This document shows positions 41,963 to 52,119 of a stretch of 64,000 nt of DNA, piece after piece; the first letter of the stretch is position 1, and every line of letters begins with the position of its first letter. The notes under the pieces are model-generated. The model was not told where the DNA came from. It did no database searches and saw only the letters and a program-made list of their open reading frames with translations. The stretch is taken from positions 1 through 64,000 of the forward strand of contig NZ_JBJYKD010000009.1 in assembly GCF_049310025.1 (NCBI RefSeq), read 5' to 3'. The stretch is from JBJYKD01 sp049310025. GTDB lineage: Bacteria; Bacillota; Thermosediminibacteria; Thermosediminibacterales; Tepidanaerobacteraceae. The position numbers and the translations under genes were made by a program.

Positions 41963-42418
41963 TCACATCTGTGACAGTTCACTGATTTCCTGGGGTTTCA
42001 AAACTTTGGCCAGATTTAAAAGTATGAGCAGTTTACCGTTTAATTTCCCCACCCCTTCCAAAAAGCTGGAGTCAATCCCACCTACAATAGTTGGTGCGGG
42101 CTCTATGGCATCCTGAGGCAGTTGGATAACTTCGGTGGCCGAGTCTACAATCATCCCCACTGTCAGGTCCTCCACAGTTACAATCAATATTCTTGTGTTG
42201 TCAGTTACATCGGTGGCAGGCAAATCAAATCTCTTTTTTAAATCTATAATCGGAACTACCTCTCCTCTCAGATTGATAACTCCTTCCACAAAAGAGGGCG
42301 CTTTGGGAACCCTGGTGATTGGCATCATTCTCTCTATGGTCTTGACCTGTAGGATATCGACCCCGTATTCTTCTTCACCCAATTTGAATTCTACAAACTG
42401 ACGGATATTTTCTGCCAT
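41963..42418 (-). CDS. cheW: Chemotaxis coupling protein CheW
   Basis: Links CheA to chemoreceptors. Single CheW domain of 151 aa: FVEFKLGEEEYGVDILQVKT at the start, then RVPKAPSFVEGVINLRGEVV and PIIDLKKRF. ATG 42418 is preceded by GGAGG. It follows cheA by 14 nt. Confidence 0.95.
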   Translation of the reverse strand: MAENIRQFVEFKLGEEEYGVDILQVKTIERMMPITRVPKAPSFVEGVINLRGEVVPIIDLKKRFDLPATDVTDNTRILIVTVEDLTVGMIVDSATEVIQLPQDAIEPAPTIVGGIDSSFLEGVGKLNGKLLILLNLAKVLKPQEISELSQM

Positions 42419-42432
42419 TTTTCATATACCTC

Positions 42433-44421
42433 CTAAATCAGTGAATTGACATCCAAAATCAAGGCTACCGTCCCATCGCCTAAAATGGTGGCGCCTGCGA
42501 TAAATTTGATATTTTTCAGGTAGTTGCCCAGGGATTTTATTACTATCTCCTGCTGTCCTATCAGACTGTCCACCACCAGCCCCACGTCTTTGTCACCTTT
42601 TTTGGCTATCACCACCGTCAAGTTTTCCGGCTGACGTTCGGGCGGTTTGATGTCAAGTATTTCGTTTAGCCTCACAATCGGTATGACGTTTCCTCTCAAT
42701 AAAGTTACTTCATTCTTTTGAACTTTTTTTATTTCCCTGGCCGGAATTATCACCGTCTCTTTAATGGCGCTTAAAGGTATCGCATATTTTTCAGGCCCCA
42801 CCTTTACCATCAGAGCCTGTATTATAGCCAGAGTAAGCGGCAATCTAATCAAAAAAGTGGTACCTTCATCTTTCTTGGTTTTGACTTCAATAGATCCGCT
42901 GAGCGATTCTATTTTTGTTTTCACGACATCGAGGCCAACTCCCCTGCCTGAAATATCCGTAATTTCACCTTTGGTGCTGAATCCCGGCTCAAAAAGGAAG
43001 GATATGATTTCCGATTCTTTGAGTTTCCTGGCCTGTTCCCTGTCGGTTAAACCGGCATTTATCGCGGTTTCCAGAACCTTTGTTAAGTCTATCCCCCCTC
43101 CATCGTCGGAAACTTCAATAACCACATTGTTTCCGTCATGATGTGCATTTAATTTTATGGTCCCCTGCTCAGGCTTGCCTTTTTTCAGCCTCTCCGCAGG
43201 GCTTTCAATGCCGTGATCGGCGGCATTGCGTATTAGGTGAATTAACGGATCACCGATTTCATCGATGACAGTCCTGTCCAGTTCAGTTTCTTCTCCCTGG
43301 ATTAACAGCGTTATATTTTTCGAAAGCTCTCTTGATAAATCCCGGACAACTCTGGGAAATCTGTTGAAAACATTTTCTATGGGCACCATGCGAACTTTCA
43401 TGACGGCGTCATGAAGATTGGACGTGATTCTTTCCAGGTATTCAATGGCTTCCCTCCTTTTTTGACTTTCGTTCCTTTCATCAAGGTCGTCCAGGCGGGT
43501 TTTTATGATAATCAACTCACTTACCAGATTCATCAGTTTATCCAGCCTGTCTATGTCTACCCTTAAAGTTTTACTTGTCTTTTTTATGAGATTTGCGTCT
43601 TTTATACCCGCATTTTCCGTTGGGACACCCTCATCCCTGGCGGCAGCGGTCCGGGAATCGTTCTGTTTTTTTGACAGGTTATTTTCTTCAATTTCTTTTA
43701 TGACAATGGTTTTTAACTCCGAAACCGTATTCAGCGCTTTGGATATTTCTTCCTTATCGTGGGAAGTTATTATGTAAACGGTAAATTCATTGTCAAATTT
43801 TTCATCTTCTATGTCCTGAACCACCGGTATAGTCTTTATGATATCGCCCAAACCTTCCAATGTCTTAAATACGAGGAAAGCCCTTGCCGATTTCAGGAGG
43901 CAGTTGTCCTCCAGGCGGATGAGAATTTCAAAAGTCCGCAAATTCTTATCCAGAGCCTTCCTGATAAGACGCTCCTCAAATTCATTGAAATCCTGCGCCG
44001 CCGCACTCGTATCGCTTTTCTGAACTGTGCCCCCATCCGGTGAAAAAACGAAGTTTTTCTTTTTTAATTTGCTCAATACAGCCTGTATGTCCCTTGTCGT
44101 TTCTTCTCCATTGACCGCAATATCTTCCAGTAATTCTTCAAGCAAGTCCACCGATTGCAGGAGAACGTCTATGATTTCCGAATTCACCTGGAGCTCCCCA
44201 CTTCTGATGTCCTGCAGCAAATTCTCCATCTCGTGGGTTATTTCGGAAATGCTGTGGAATCCCATAGTCCCTGCCATTCCTTTAAGCGTATGAGCGGATC
44301 TGAATATTTCATCAATAATGTCCTGCCTTTGGCCGTTTTCCAACTCCAGCAGGTTTTTATTTAAATTCTGGATATGTTCTCTCGATTCCTCCAGAAAAAC
44401 ATCTAAATACTGATTATTCAT
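42433..44421 (-). CDS. cheA: Chemotaxis sensor histidine kinase CheA
   Basis: Receptor-coupled kinase that phosphorylates CheY. The 662 aa chain has P1 HPt (phosphorylated His44 in RSAHTLKGMAG), a P2-like domain (about 150-245), P3 dimerisation (about 285-345), P4 ATPase (DEIGDPLIHLIRNAADHGIE; GRGVGLDVVK) and a P5 CheW-like domain (about 525-662). ATG 44421 follows GAGGTG. Its partner cheY is about 8 kb upstream in the same operon; no cheB or cheR is next to it. Confidence 0.97.
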   Translation of the reverse strand: MNNQYLDVFLEESREHIQNLNKNLLELENGQRQDIIDEIFRSAHTLKGMAGTMGFHSISEITHEMENLLQDIRSGELQVNSEIIDVLLQSVDLLEELLEDIAVNGEETTRDIQAVLSKLKKKNFVFSPDGGTVQKSDTSAAAQDFNEFEERLIRKALDKNLRTFEILIRLEDNCLLKSARAFLVFKTLEGLGDIIKTIPVVQDIEDEKFDNEFTVYIITSHDKEEISKALNTVSELKTIVIKEIEENNLSKKQNDSRTAAARDEGVPTENAGIKDANLIKKTSKTLRVDIDRLDKLMNLVSELIIIKTRLDDLDERNESQKRREAIEYLERITSNLHDAVMKVRMVPIENVFNRFPRVVRDLSRELSKNITLLIQGEETELDRTVIDEIGDPLIHLIRNAADHGIESPAERLKKGKPEQGTIKLNAHHDGNNVVIEVSDDGGGIDLTKVLETAINAGLTDREQARKLKESEIISFLFEPGFSTKGEITDISGRGVGLDVVKTKIESLSGSIEVKTKKDEGTTFLIRLPLTLAIIQALMVKVGPEKYAIPLSAIKETVIIPAREIKKVQKNEVTLLRGNVIPIVRLNEILDIKPPERQPENLTVVIAKKGDKDVGLVVDSLIGQQEIVIKSLGNYLKNIKFIAGATILGDGTVALILDVNSLI

Positions 44422-44469
44422 TGTTTCACCTCAACATTCCAAAATTTGAGATTTAATCATCGTGTTTGA

Positions 44470-45108
44470 TTAAATCAATCCTTTTTTGCGCAACCTTCTT
44501 TGTTCCGACAGTAAAAATTTGATTATAAAATCTCTTTGATTGTTATCGATTTCCATGAATTGTACGGCCACGTTGTAAGGATTCACCCTTCTTTCAAGGT
44601 CTTTTTCGCTCCTTACTACCAGAGCCTTTAGAACGAGGTCTTCTGAATTTATGGAGAGTCTTACTTCGATTACCTCTCCCTTCTTTATTTCTTCAGGCAG
44701 TAACAGCAATGCCCCACCGGCGCTGAGGTCTCTTGTGCGGCCATTTACGCAGTGTTCGCTGCCGGCCACTTTTGCACTGACATCCAGTGAGATTTTGAGG
44801 CGAAAGTATTCTCTTCGCTGATTTTTATAAGGCTGTCCCACAAGTTGGGCCGTTAATAGCGGAACCGGGGAATAGGTTTTATTTATGACTTTGCCATCCA
44901 CACAGTAAAGAAAATCTCCTTTTAAAAAATATATCTTAATGGGTTTGTTAATAGCAATGAAATAGATCATATTTTTTTTCATCGGCATGCTTAAAACCAG
45001 TTTTTCCGGTTCCACATCCTCTATTTTTGATGGAAAAAAGCTGTTTTCCTCCTGGCCTTCTACTTCAATGTTAACTTTCATTCCTATTTGAAACAAGTCT
45101 TTATTCAA
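44470..45108 (-). CDS. PilZ-domain flagellar brake protein, YcgR/YpfA-like
   Basis: Likely c-di-GMP-responsive brake acting on the flagellar motor. The 212 aa protein has a YcgR-type N-terminal domain (about 1-95) and a PilZ domain whose ligand motifs are intact: QRREYFR (about 97-103) and RDLSAGGA (about 126-133). Start is TTG at 45108, just after the flhG stop. Placement between flhG and cheA, where many Clostridia have cheB, suggests direct coupling of c-di-GMP to motility output. Confidence 0.9.
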   Translation of the reverse strand: MNKDLFQIGMKVNIEVEGQEENSFFPSKIEDVEPEKLVLSMPMKKNMIYFIAINKPIKIYFLKGDFLYCVDGKVINKTYSPVPLLTAQLVGQPYKNQRREYFRLKISLDVSAKVAGSEHCVNGRTRDLSAGGALLLLPEEIKKGEVIEVRLSINSEDLVLKALVVRSEKDLERRVNPYNVAVQFMEIDNNQRDFIIKFLLSEQRRLRKKGLI

Positions 45109-46008
45109 TTACCAGCCCCCCCTTAACCTCGCTTCATTTGTTATGTATGACACTAGTTTCCTAAACCAGCTCTCAACGGTTTTATTGCCTTCAGCCGGGA
45201 TTTGGCCGCCGTAAAGTAATTTTTTACCTATATTGGAAATGCATTTAGAGGCAAGGCCGTTGGGGTAGTTTATGTAAAAGGGAATCTGCTTCATATTGGA
45301 TAGATAAACAGTTCTGTCTTCCAGTACAAATCCAAGGTAATATACAGTGGTATTTAAAAATTTTTGCGATGCGTTGCATATTTTCTGGGCTGTAAAATCT
45401 GCTTCTTTAAAATTGTCAGCCCTGTTCACTATAATGTGGATTCTATCCACACATTTATGGATTAATTTGATTACGGCATAAGCATCGGTAACGGCGCTGG
45501 GTTCCGGTGTGGTTACAACAATGGCTTCGTCCGATGATTGAACGAAACTGATAACATTTTTCGAAATACCGGCACCGGTATCGATTATGATTATGTCAAA
45601 CGCCGTAGCGATGCTTTTGAAGGCCTCAATCAATTGGTTAAGCTCGGCGCCGGTAAGGTTTGCCAGATCGTAAATCCCCGAAGCGCCTGGCAGTATTTTA
45701 ATGCCCATGGGGCCGTCTATAATTACATCGTTTACCCTGCTGCCCGAATTCACGATATGAGAAATATTATACTTTGGGTAAAGCCCGGCCACAACGTCAA
45801 CATTGGCAAGGCCCAAATCGGCGTCTATTAGAAGCACCCTTTTGCCAAGGCTTTGGAGTACTATGGCCATATTTACCGACAGGTTCGTCTTGCCCACGCC
45901 TCCCTTACCGCTTGTCACCGAATATACTCTGACGCTTGCCGATTTCTGATTTTGCCGGTGAAAATTCTCGTTTATAATCTGCCTTAATTTTGAAGCCTGG
46001 TCATACAT
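45109..46008 (-). CDS. flhG: Flagellar number regulator FlhG (YlxH), MinD-like ATPase
   Basis: MinD/ParA-type ATPase of 299 aa that works with FlhF to set flagellar number and position. Deviant Walker A GKGGVGKTN at 34-42, then LLIDADLGLANVDVV and IIIDTGAGIS. The N-terminal helix (about 1-20, SKLRQIINENFHRQ) matches the DQxxxLR-type element that stimulates FlhF. It overlaps flhF by 8 nt. Confidence 0.94.
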   Translation of the reverse strand: MYDQASKLRQIINENFHRQNQKSASVRVYSVTSGKGGVGKTNLSVNMAIVLQSLGKRVLLIDADLGLANVDVVAGLYPKYNISHIVNSGSRVNDVIIDGPMGIKILPGASGIYDLANLTGAELNQLIEAFKSIATAFDIIIIDTGAGISKNVISFVQSSDEAIVVTTPEPSAVTDAYAVIKLIHKCVDRIHIIVNRADNFKEADFTAQKICNASQKFLNTTVYYLGFVLEDRTVYLSNMKQIPFYINYPNGLASKCISNIGKKLLYGGQIPAEGNKTVESWFRKLVSYITNEARLRGGW

Positions 46009-47158
46009 CGCGGATTTCCCCCAAAATCATGTCGGCAATGGTTTCAGGCGTAGCAACTTTTATATCGTCCGGCACATTTTGACCCGTTGTGATATAAGAT
46101 AAGGCGCAGCTCGTCAGATTTATGGCATTGAGGATAAGCCCGTAACTTCTGGTTTCATCAATTTTGGTTACTATTATCTTCCTGTAGTTCAGTTCCCTGT
46201 AGTTATTCAAAATTTCCTCCAGGTCTTTACTCTTTGTGGTGGCACTTATGACCATGTGAATTTCTGTAGGACAAATATTTTCAAGCAAGCCTCTGATCTT
46301 TTTGATTTGCATTTTGTTGTTTGGGCTGGAACCCATCGTATCTATTAAGATAAAATCGTAGCCCTTTAACCTGTTGATTATCCCTTTCACATCTTCCGGC
46401 CTGTAAATAACTTCAACGGGAATATCCAGTATTTCTCCATAGGTTTTTAACTGCTCTATGGCACCCACCCTGAATGTATCGGAGGTCATTAGAGCCACTC
46501 GTTTTTTGTCATAAAGGGTGAAATTGGCCGCCAGTTTTGCAATGGTGGTAGTCTTCCCAACGCCTGTAGGTCCCACAAAGGCTATTACTGATTGTTCTTT
46601 ATCGGCCGAACCTGCCGGATTTGTTTTTTCTATATACGATATAATTTCATTTTTCAACGTTCTGGCGATTCTTGCTTTATCATTGAATCCATCTTTTTCT
46701 AGACTTCTATGGGCGCTGTCGATCAATTTCTCGACGAGTTCCTCATCCACTTCCATTGATATCATTCTGTCGTAAAAAATTTTAAGGGGGGTAGGTAATT
46801 TTTCCGACTGCCTTTTGGTTTGTTGTGTTTGAGCGATATATAGGTCCTTGAGCATATTCCTGACTTCATTCAGACCCGTCTTTATCTCATCAATATTTTC
46901 CAGACTGTTTTCTTTAACATAGGGAAGCGAACCGACGGGCGAATTTAACGCGGGCTTTATCGAATCCTTGGCCGACTTTGACGGGGCGTCCAGTTCATTG
47001 GCGGCGATAACTTCAACCATGGGCTTTGAAAACAGGCCCAGAAGCCCCCGCCTTCTTATGTATTTGGTCTGCAAGATTACCGCATCCTTGCCCAGGTCGT
47101 TTTTTATCTTGTAAAAGGCCTCCTGGACATTTTCTGCTATATATGTCTTTATTTTCAT
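46001..47158 (-). CDS. flhF: Flagellar biosynthesis GTPase FlhF
   Basis: SRP-type GTPase of 385 aa that sets where flagella are built. It has a basic B-domain and linker (1-120), an N domain, and a G domain with GPTGVGKT at 196-203, DTMGSSP and TKIDET. The G-domain sequence is closer to Ffh/FtsY than to other GTPases, as known for FlhF. Its stop overlaps flhG; its start overlaps the flhA stop. Confidence 0.95.
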   Translation of the reverse strand: MKIKTYIAENVQEAFYKIKNDLGKDAVILQTKYIRRRGLLGLFSKPMVEVIAANELDAPSKSAKDSIKPALNSPVGSLPYVKENSLENIDEIKTGLNEVRNMLKDLYIAQTQQTKRQSEKLPTPLKIFYDRMISMEVDEELVEKLIDSAHRSLEKDGFNDKARIARTLKNEIISYIEKTNPAGSADKEQSVIAFVGPTGVGKTTTIAKLAANFTLYDKKRVALMTSDTFRVGAIEQLKTYGEILDIPVEVIYRPEDVKGIINRLKGYDFILIDTMGSSPNNKMQIKKIRGLLENICPTEIHMVISATTKSKDLEEILNNYRELNYRKIIVTKIDETRSYGLILNAINLTSCALSYITTGQNVPDDIKVATPETIADMILGEIRDV

Positions 47159-49188
47159 TAAACCACCACCGTCCCTACTGATTTAACCTCAACCCCCGGT
47201 TCGAGTTCATTATATGAGAGCACCGGCAGAAAAGAAAAATAATCTTCTATAATTCTTCTGAAATACATTCTTACTAACGGATTTGTCAATACCACCGGGG
47301 AAATACCTTTCATGTTTAATTCGTTTATTATCCTGGCAAGGGAATTTCGTATTTTTTGAATAGCAGAAGGCTCCAGCGAAATGAATGTCCCCTGCTCGTT
47401 TTGACGGATGGAATCCAGTATTTGTTTTTCGAGCTGGGCATCAAGGGTTATGACCTGGATTTTTTTATCGTTTGCAAAGCGGCTGGTAATAACCCGCTTT
47501 AATCTTTGTCTTACATATTCAGTAAGCATGTCGGTGTCTTTTGTCAGGTTGGCATAGTCCCCCAGCGCTTCCAGGATGGTAACCATATCCCTGATGGGAA
47601 CATTTTCCTTTAATAAATTTGACAGGACTTTTTGAACTTCACCCAGAGAAAGTACTTTGGGAACAAGGTCTTCCACCACCGAAGGGTACTGTTCCTTAAG
47701 ATTATCCAGCATGTTCTTGACTTCCTGCCTTCCCAGCAATTCGTGGGCAAAAGATTTTATGACTTCCGTCAGGTGAGTGGCAAGTACCGATGAAGCGTCA
47801 ACCACGGTATAGCCCTGGAGTTCCGCCGCTTCCCTTTTGTCGCCGGTGATCCATTTGGCCTGAAGGCCGAACGCCGGTTCTCTAGTCTCAATGCCATCTA
47901 TATCTATCGGCCCGCCGGTAGGGTTCATCACCATATAATGGTCGGTCTTTAATTCCCCCCTGGCAGCCTCGACTCCTTTTATTTTAATAACGTATTCATT
48001 CGGTTTTAATTGAATGTTGTCCCTCAAACGTATCATGGGCACCACCATTCCCAGGTCAAGAGCACACTGGCGGCGTATCATTACCACCCTGTCCAGCAGA
48101 TCTCCGCCCTGGTTGACGTCAGCAAGTGGAATGATGTTATATCCAAATTCCACTTCTATGGGGTCCACCTGCAGCAGTGAGAAGATGTTTTCCGGTTTCC
48201 TCATCTCCTCCAATTCTTTTTGCTTTTGCATCTGCTCTTTTTTCATATCTTCATGCCTGGATATGTTCTCTACGGAAAAACCCAGGTAACCAAACGCTGC
48301 GGCCAGAATCAAAAAAGGTATGTGGGGAAGACCCGGAATAAAAGCAAATATACCCAACACTCCGGAAGCGATCAAAAGCAGCTTTGGATATGATACCAGC
48401 TGTTTTACAAGATCTTCACCCAGATTACCGGAACTCGCCGCTTTGGTAACGACTATACCGGTGGCTGTCGATATTAAAAGCGCCGGGATCTGACTTACAA
48501 GGCCGTCCCCTACCGCAAGCAGGGTATATCTGTTTGCGGCGGTGGCCAGATCGAGTTGCTGAAAAACCACCCCGGTTATGAGGCCGCCGATGACGTTAAT
48601 GACGGTAATAATTATGCCGGCAATTGCGTCACCTTTTACGAATTTGCTGGCGCCGTCCATGGCGCCGTAAAAGTCGGCCTCTCTCTGTATTTCCTGTCGT
48701 CTCTGTCTGGCTTCGCTTTCGCTGATAATCCCGGCGTTTAAATCGGCATCTATGCTCATTTGCTTTCCAGGCATGGCATCCAGGGTAAATCTGGCCGCCA
48801 CTTCGGCCACCCTTTCGGCCCCCCTGGTAATGACGATAAATTGCACGACTATGATTATCAAGAATATAATAAATCCTACCAGAACATTCCCCCTGACCAC
48901 AAAATTTCCGAAGGCTTCAATTACCCTGCCGGCAAAACCGTTGAGCAGGATTAGCCTTGTGGAGGATATGTTGAGGGAAAGCCTGAGTATTGTAGTAAGC
49001 AACAACAGCGACGGGAAAATGGAGAAATCCAGAGGCTTTTCCATGTTCATGGATATAAGTAAAATCAACAGCGAAATGGTTATGTTAAAAGAGAGCAGCA
49101 CATCTAACAGCCATGTGGGCAAAGGTATTACCATCATCACTACAACCATAATTGCCAGCAAAGCCACGGCCATATCTCCGAATCTCAT
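47158..49188 (-). CDS. flhA: Flagellar export gate protein FlhA
   Basis: Large component of the type III export gate that uses the proton motive force. The 676 aa chain has about eight helices in the first 330 residues, with the conserved RFTLDAMPGKQMSIDADLNA loop (FHIPEP region), and a cytoplasmic C-terminal domain that binds chaperone-substrate complexes. It overlaps flhB by 4 nt. Confidence 0.97.
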   Translation of the reverse strand: MRFGDMAVALLAIMVVVMMVIPLPTWLLDVLLSFNITISLLILLISMNMEKPLDFSIFPSLLLLTTILRLSLNISSTRLILLNGFAGRVIEAFGNFVVRGNVLVGFIIFLIIIVVQFIVITRGAERVAEVAARFTLDAMPGKQMSIDADLNAGIISESEARQRRQEIQREADFYGAMDGASKFVKGDAIAGIIITVINVIGGLITGVVFQQLDLATAANRYTLLAVGDGLVSQIPALLISTATGIVVTKAASSGNLGEDLVKQLVSYPKLLLIASGVLGIFAFIPGLPHIPFLILAAAFGYLGFSVENISRHEDMKKEQMQKQKELEEMRKPENIFSLLQVDPIEVEFGYNIIPLADVNQGGDLLDRVVMIRRQCALDLGMVVPMIRLRDNIQLKPNEYVIKIKGVEAARGELKTDHYMVMNPTGGPIDIDGIETREPAFGLQAKWITGDKREAAELQGYTVVDASSVLATHLTEVIKSFAHELLGRQEVKNMLDNLKEQYPSVVEDLVPKVLSLGEVQKVLSNLLKENVPIRDMVTILEALGDYANLTKDTDMLTEYVRQRLKRVITSRFANDKKIQVITLDAQLEKQILDSIRQNEQGTFISLEPSAIQKIRNSLARIINELNMKGISPVVLTNPLVRMYFRRIIEDYFSFLPVLSYNELEPGVEVKSVGTVVV

Positions 49189-50267
49189 TTATTATATCTC
49201 CCCTCCCGCAGCGCGTAAACAAAGGCGAGAACCTCCGCCACAGCATGATAAAGTTCCTCAGGGATCATTTCGCCCACTTCTACCGATTTGTATAATACTT
49301 GTGCAAGGGGTTTGTTTTCTACTATGGGTATGTCTGCTTCTTCAGCTATTTCTTTTATCTTCTGGGCTGTTTTATCCCGGCCCTTCGCCAGAACTACCGG
49401 CGCCACATTGACCGATGCGTCGTATCCAAGAGCTACAGCCAGGTGAGTGGGGTTTGTAATAACGACATCGGCTTTTTTTACATCCTGCATCATCCTGTTC
49501 CTGGCCATCTGCCGCTGTATCTGGCGAATTCTTGATTTTATCTGGGGATTGCCTTCCACTTCCTTAAACTCTTCCCTGATGTCTTCCTTGGACATCATCA
49601 AGCCGGATTCATACTCATACCACTGATAAAAATAGTCAAAAACTGATAGTATAAGTAAGGTTATACCGGCCTTAATTCCGATATTGAAGGCCGTATTGCT
49701 AAGTACTACAAACGAGGAATTCACATCCATATCCAGCATAAGCGGGAATTCTTCCTTGACATTCATTAAAGCGCCATAGACAACATAACCCACAACCAAT
49801 ATTTTAAATACGGATTTTATAAGCTCAGCCAGACTCCTTCTGGAGAATATACGTTTCAATCCTTCAAAGGGATTTATTCTGTCCAGCTTCGGCAAAATGG
49901 GTTCAAGGCTGAAAACATAACCTATCTGAAGGTAATTGGCAAAAATGCCCGCTGCTGTAATCGCCAGGCCCACAGGCGCCGCCACTTTTCCGATAAATTC
50001 CAGCATTTTCCGAAAAAGGGCTGATATTTGTAAAACACTGTATAAATCCTCTCTATTTGCGTAGTTGGTCAAAATGTCTTTAAAAAAACCCAAAAGGTTT
50101 TGTATTATATAATCCCCAAAGATTTTTAGCAGTGAAAAGGCCGCCAGCAATATAATGGCAGAATTCAATTCTCTGCTGGAGAATACCTGGCCTCTTTCCC
50201 GGGCTTTTTGCCTTCTTCTTGGGGTTGCCTTCTCTGTTTTTTCCTGTGCAAACAGCTGAAGGTTCAT
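49185..50267 (-). CDS. flhB: Flagellar export switch protein FlhB
   Basis: Sets export specificity from hook to filament substrates. The 360 aa protein starts EKTEKATPRRRQKARERGQV, has four membrane helices, and the autocleavage site NPTH is at 272-275 in VVITNPTHLAVALGYD. Overlaps fliR by 4 nt. Not fused to fliR, unlike some Clostridia. Confidence 0.97.
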   Translation of the reverse strand: MNLQLFAQEKTEKATPRRRQKARERGQVFSSRELNSAIILLAAFSLLKIFGDYIIQNLLGFFKDILTNYANREDLYSVLQISALFRKMLEFIGKVAAPVGLAITAAGIFANYLQIGYVFSLEPILPKLDRINPFEGLKRIFSRRSLAELIKSVFKILVVGYVVYGALMNVKEEFPLMLDMDVNSSFVVLSNTAFNIGIKAGITLLILSVFDYFYQWYEYESGLMMSKEDIREEFKEVEGNPQIKSRIRQIQRQMARNRMMQDVKKADVVITNPTHLAVALGYDASVNVAPVVLAKGRDKTAQKIKEIAEEADIPIVENKPLAQVLYKSVEVGEMIPEELYHAVAEVLAFVYALREGRYNK

Positions 50268-51043
50268 GGTCCCTTTAACATTCCCCGCAATATTAAAAGA
50301 ATATTGTCATATGCGCCGTTAAAAATAACATCCAGGGCCACTATAAACATTGGAAAAACAAAAATCATTCCCACAATGCCCACAAATATCTTTAATGGAA
50401 GACCCACTATGAAAACATTCATCTGGGGTACTGTTCTGGCGATGATTCCCAGGGCCAGGTCGGTTAAAAATATCATCGACACAACCGGAAAACTGACCTT
50501 CACACCGATTGAAAACATGTCCACAAAACTCGATCTAATTGCGCTAAACAAATTGCCTGTGAAAATGGCCTTCCCCAGCGGAACAATTTCAAAGCTCTTT
50601 ATTATGGCCGAAATTAACACATGATGGCCGTTTACGGTTAAAAAGACGAGTATGGTGACAATATAGTAGAAATTTCCCATCAAAGGCACCTGATTGCTGC
50701 TCTGGGGATCTATTACATTCACTATTCCAAAACCCATTTGCATATCTATTATTTCGCCGGCGACATATAATGCCGAAAACATGAGCAATGTTATATACCC
50801 TACAGCAACACCCACCGTAGTTTCTTTTACAGCCAAAATCGCAAGGTCCCATAAACCGCCGGTATAAGAAATTTCGGTGGCTAACGGGTAAATGATAAAA
50901 GAAAGCAATGCGGCTAAACCTATCCTCGCCTGGACTGGAAACTCACGCCTTCCAAAAACCGGTGTAAGCATTAAAAAGCCCATACATCTGAATAACACCA
51001 GCAAAAATTTTATTAACCCCTGTTCGAAAAACCATGTGTTCAT
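50264..51043 (-). CDS. fliR: Flagellar export gate protein FliR
   Basis: Membrane component of the export gate, forming a core with FliP and FliQ. The 259 aa protein has about six helices and the motifs PVFGRREFPVQARIGLAALL and QMGFGIVNVIDPQSSNQVPL. It lies between fliQ (17 nt) and flhB (4-nt overlap). Confidence 0.95.
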   Translation of the reverse strand: MNTWFFEQGLIKFLLVLFRCMGFLMLTPVFGRREFPVQARIGLAALLSFIIYPLATEISYTGGLWDLAILAVKETTVGVAVGYITLLMFSALYVAGEIIDMQMGFGIVNVIDPQSSNQVPLMGNFYYIVTILVFLTVNGHHVLISAIIKSFEIVPLGKAIFTGNLFSAIRSSFVDMFSIGVKVSFPVVSMIFLTDLALGIIARTVPQMNVFIVGLPLKIFVGIVGMIFVFPMFIVALDVIFNGAYDNILLILRGMLKGP

Positions 51044-51060
51044 GCCGCGTCACCGGTAGT

Positions 51061-51330
51061 TCAATAGATAAAAGCAGGCAGTTGAGAAAAAAGGTCGAAT
51101 GTAAATTGTAATATAATATTTAGCATCCACGGCCCAAATACTATCATGGCCACCATCACGGCAATAATTTTGGGCACAAAAGTCAGCGTCTGTTCCTGGA
51201 TCTGAGTCGTGGCCTGCAGAATGCTCACAAATATCCCCACCAGCATGCCGAGACCCAGAATGGGTGCGGATACCAGTAACGCTACGGTTAAAGCCTGCTG
51301 ACCTAGATGTAATACCATTTCCTGCGTCAA
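51061..51330 (-). CDS. fliQ: Flagellar export gate protein FliQ
   Basis: Two-helix export gate subunit of 89 aa with the family segment QATTQIQEQTLTFVPKIIAV. Usual length. Between fliP (21 nt) and fliR. Confidence 0.95.
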   Translation of the reverse strand: MTQEMVLHLGQQALTVALLVSAPILGLGMLVGIFVSILQATTQIQEQTLTFVPKIIAVMVAMIVFGPWMLNIILQFTFDLFSQLPAFIY

Positions 51331-51351
51331 CTTAAATTACACCCCGCTTAA

Positions 51352-52119
51352 TCAACGAAATCCAGCTATAAGTGAATTGATTACAAGGTTCCACCCGTCC
51401 ACCATGACGAACAGCAGTATTTTAAAGGGCAAAGATATCATTATGGGCGGCAACATCAGCATGCCCATGGACATCAATGTGCTTGAAACAATGATGTCTA
51501 TTACCAAAAATGGTATAAATATAACAAATCCCATCTGAAAGGCCGTTTTTAGCTCGCTTATGATAAAAGCCGGGATCAAAACATACGTGGGTACGTCTTC
51601 AAGAGTTTTAACTTCCTTCTGCAAATTGGCATAGTGCAGGAATAGCGCCAGGTCTTTTTCTCTTGTTTGCCTGAACATAAAATCCCTTAAGGGCTGCTGA
51701 GCGCGTTGCAGAGCTTCTTCTGTGGTTATCTCTTGTTTCATATATGGCTGAAGGGCCTGGGTGTTGATATTGCTCCAGACCGGGGCCATGACAAAAACGG
51801 TCATAAACAGCGCAAGGCCGATCAGGACCTGGTTGGGCGGCACCTGCTGCATCCCCAGACCGTTTCGAACAAACGAGAGCACCACGATGATACGCGTGAA
51901 TGATGTCATCATAATCAGAATAGACGGCGCAAGTGAAAGAATGGTCAGGAGAAGTATAATTTGCAGAGTTAGAGCCGTTTGGGCTGGATTTTGGGCTGGC
52001 TGAATGAAGTGTATAGAAGGAATCGGCAACTGCGGTGCCGCATATGCCGTCTTCCCATAACTTAACATCAGCCAGCTCGATACTCCCGTTTTTAGCAGCA
52101 ATTTAAAATATTTTCTCAT
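51352..52119 (-). CDS. fliP: Flagellar export gate protein FliP
   Basis: Export gate core subunit of 255 aa with an N-terminal signal sequence (about 1-28, ending YGKTAYAAP). Family motifs are TSFTRIIVVLSFVRNGLG, QQVPPNQVLIGLALFMTVFV and YVLIPAFIISELKTAFQ. It overlaps fliO by 4 nt. Confidence 0.96.
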   Translation of the reverse strand: MRKYFKLLLKTGVSSWLMLSYGKTAYAAPQLPIPSIHFIQPAQNPAQTALTLQIILLLTILSLAPSILIMMTSFTRIIVVLSFVRNGLGMQQVPPNQVLIGLALFMTVFVMAPVWSNINTQALQPYMKQEITTEEALQRAQQPLRDFMFRQTREKDLALFLHYANLQKEVKTLEDVPTYVLIPAFIISELKTAFQMGFVIFIPFLVIDIIVSSTLMSMGMLMLPPIMISLPFKILLFVMVDGWNLVINSLIAGFR

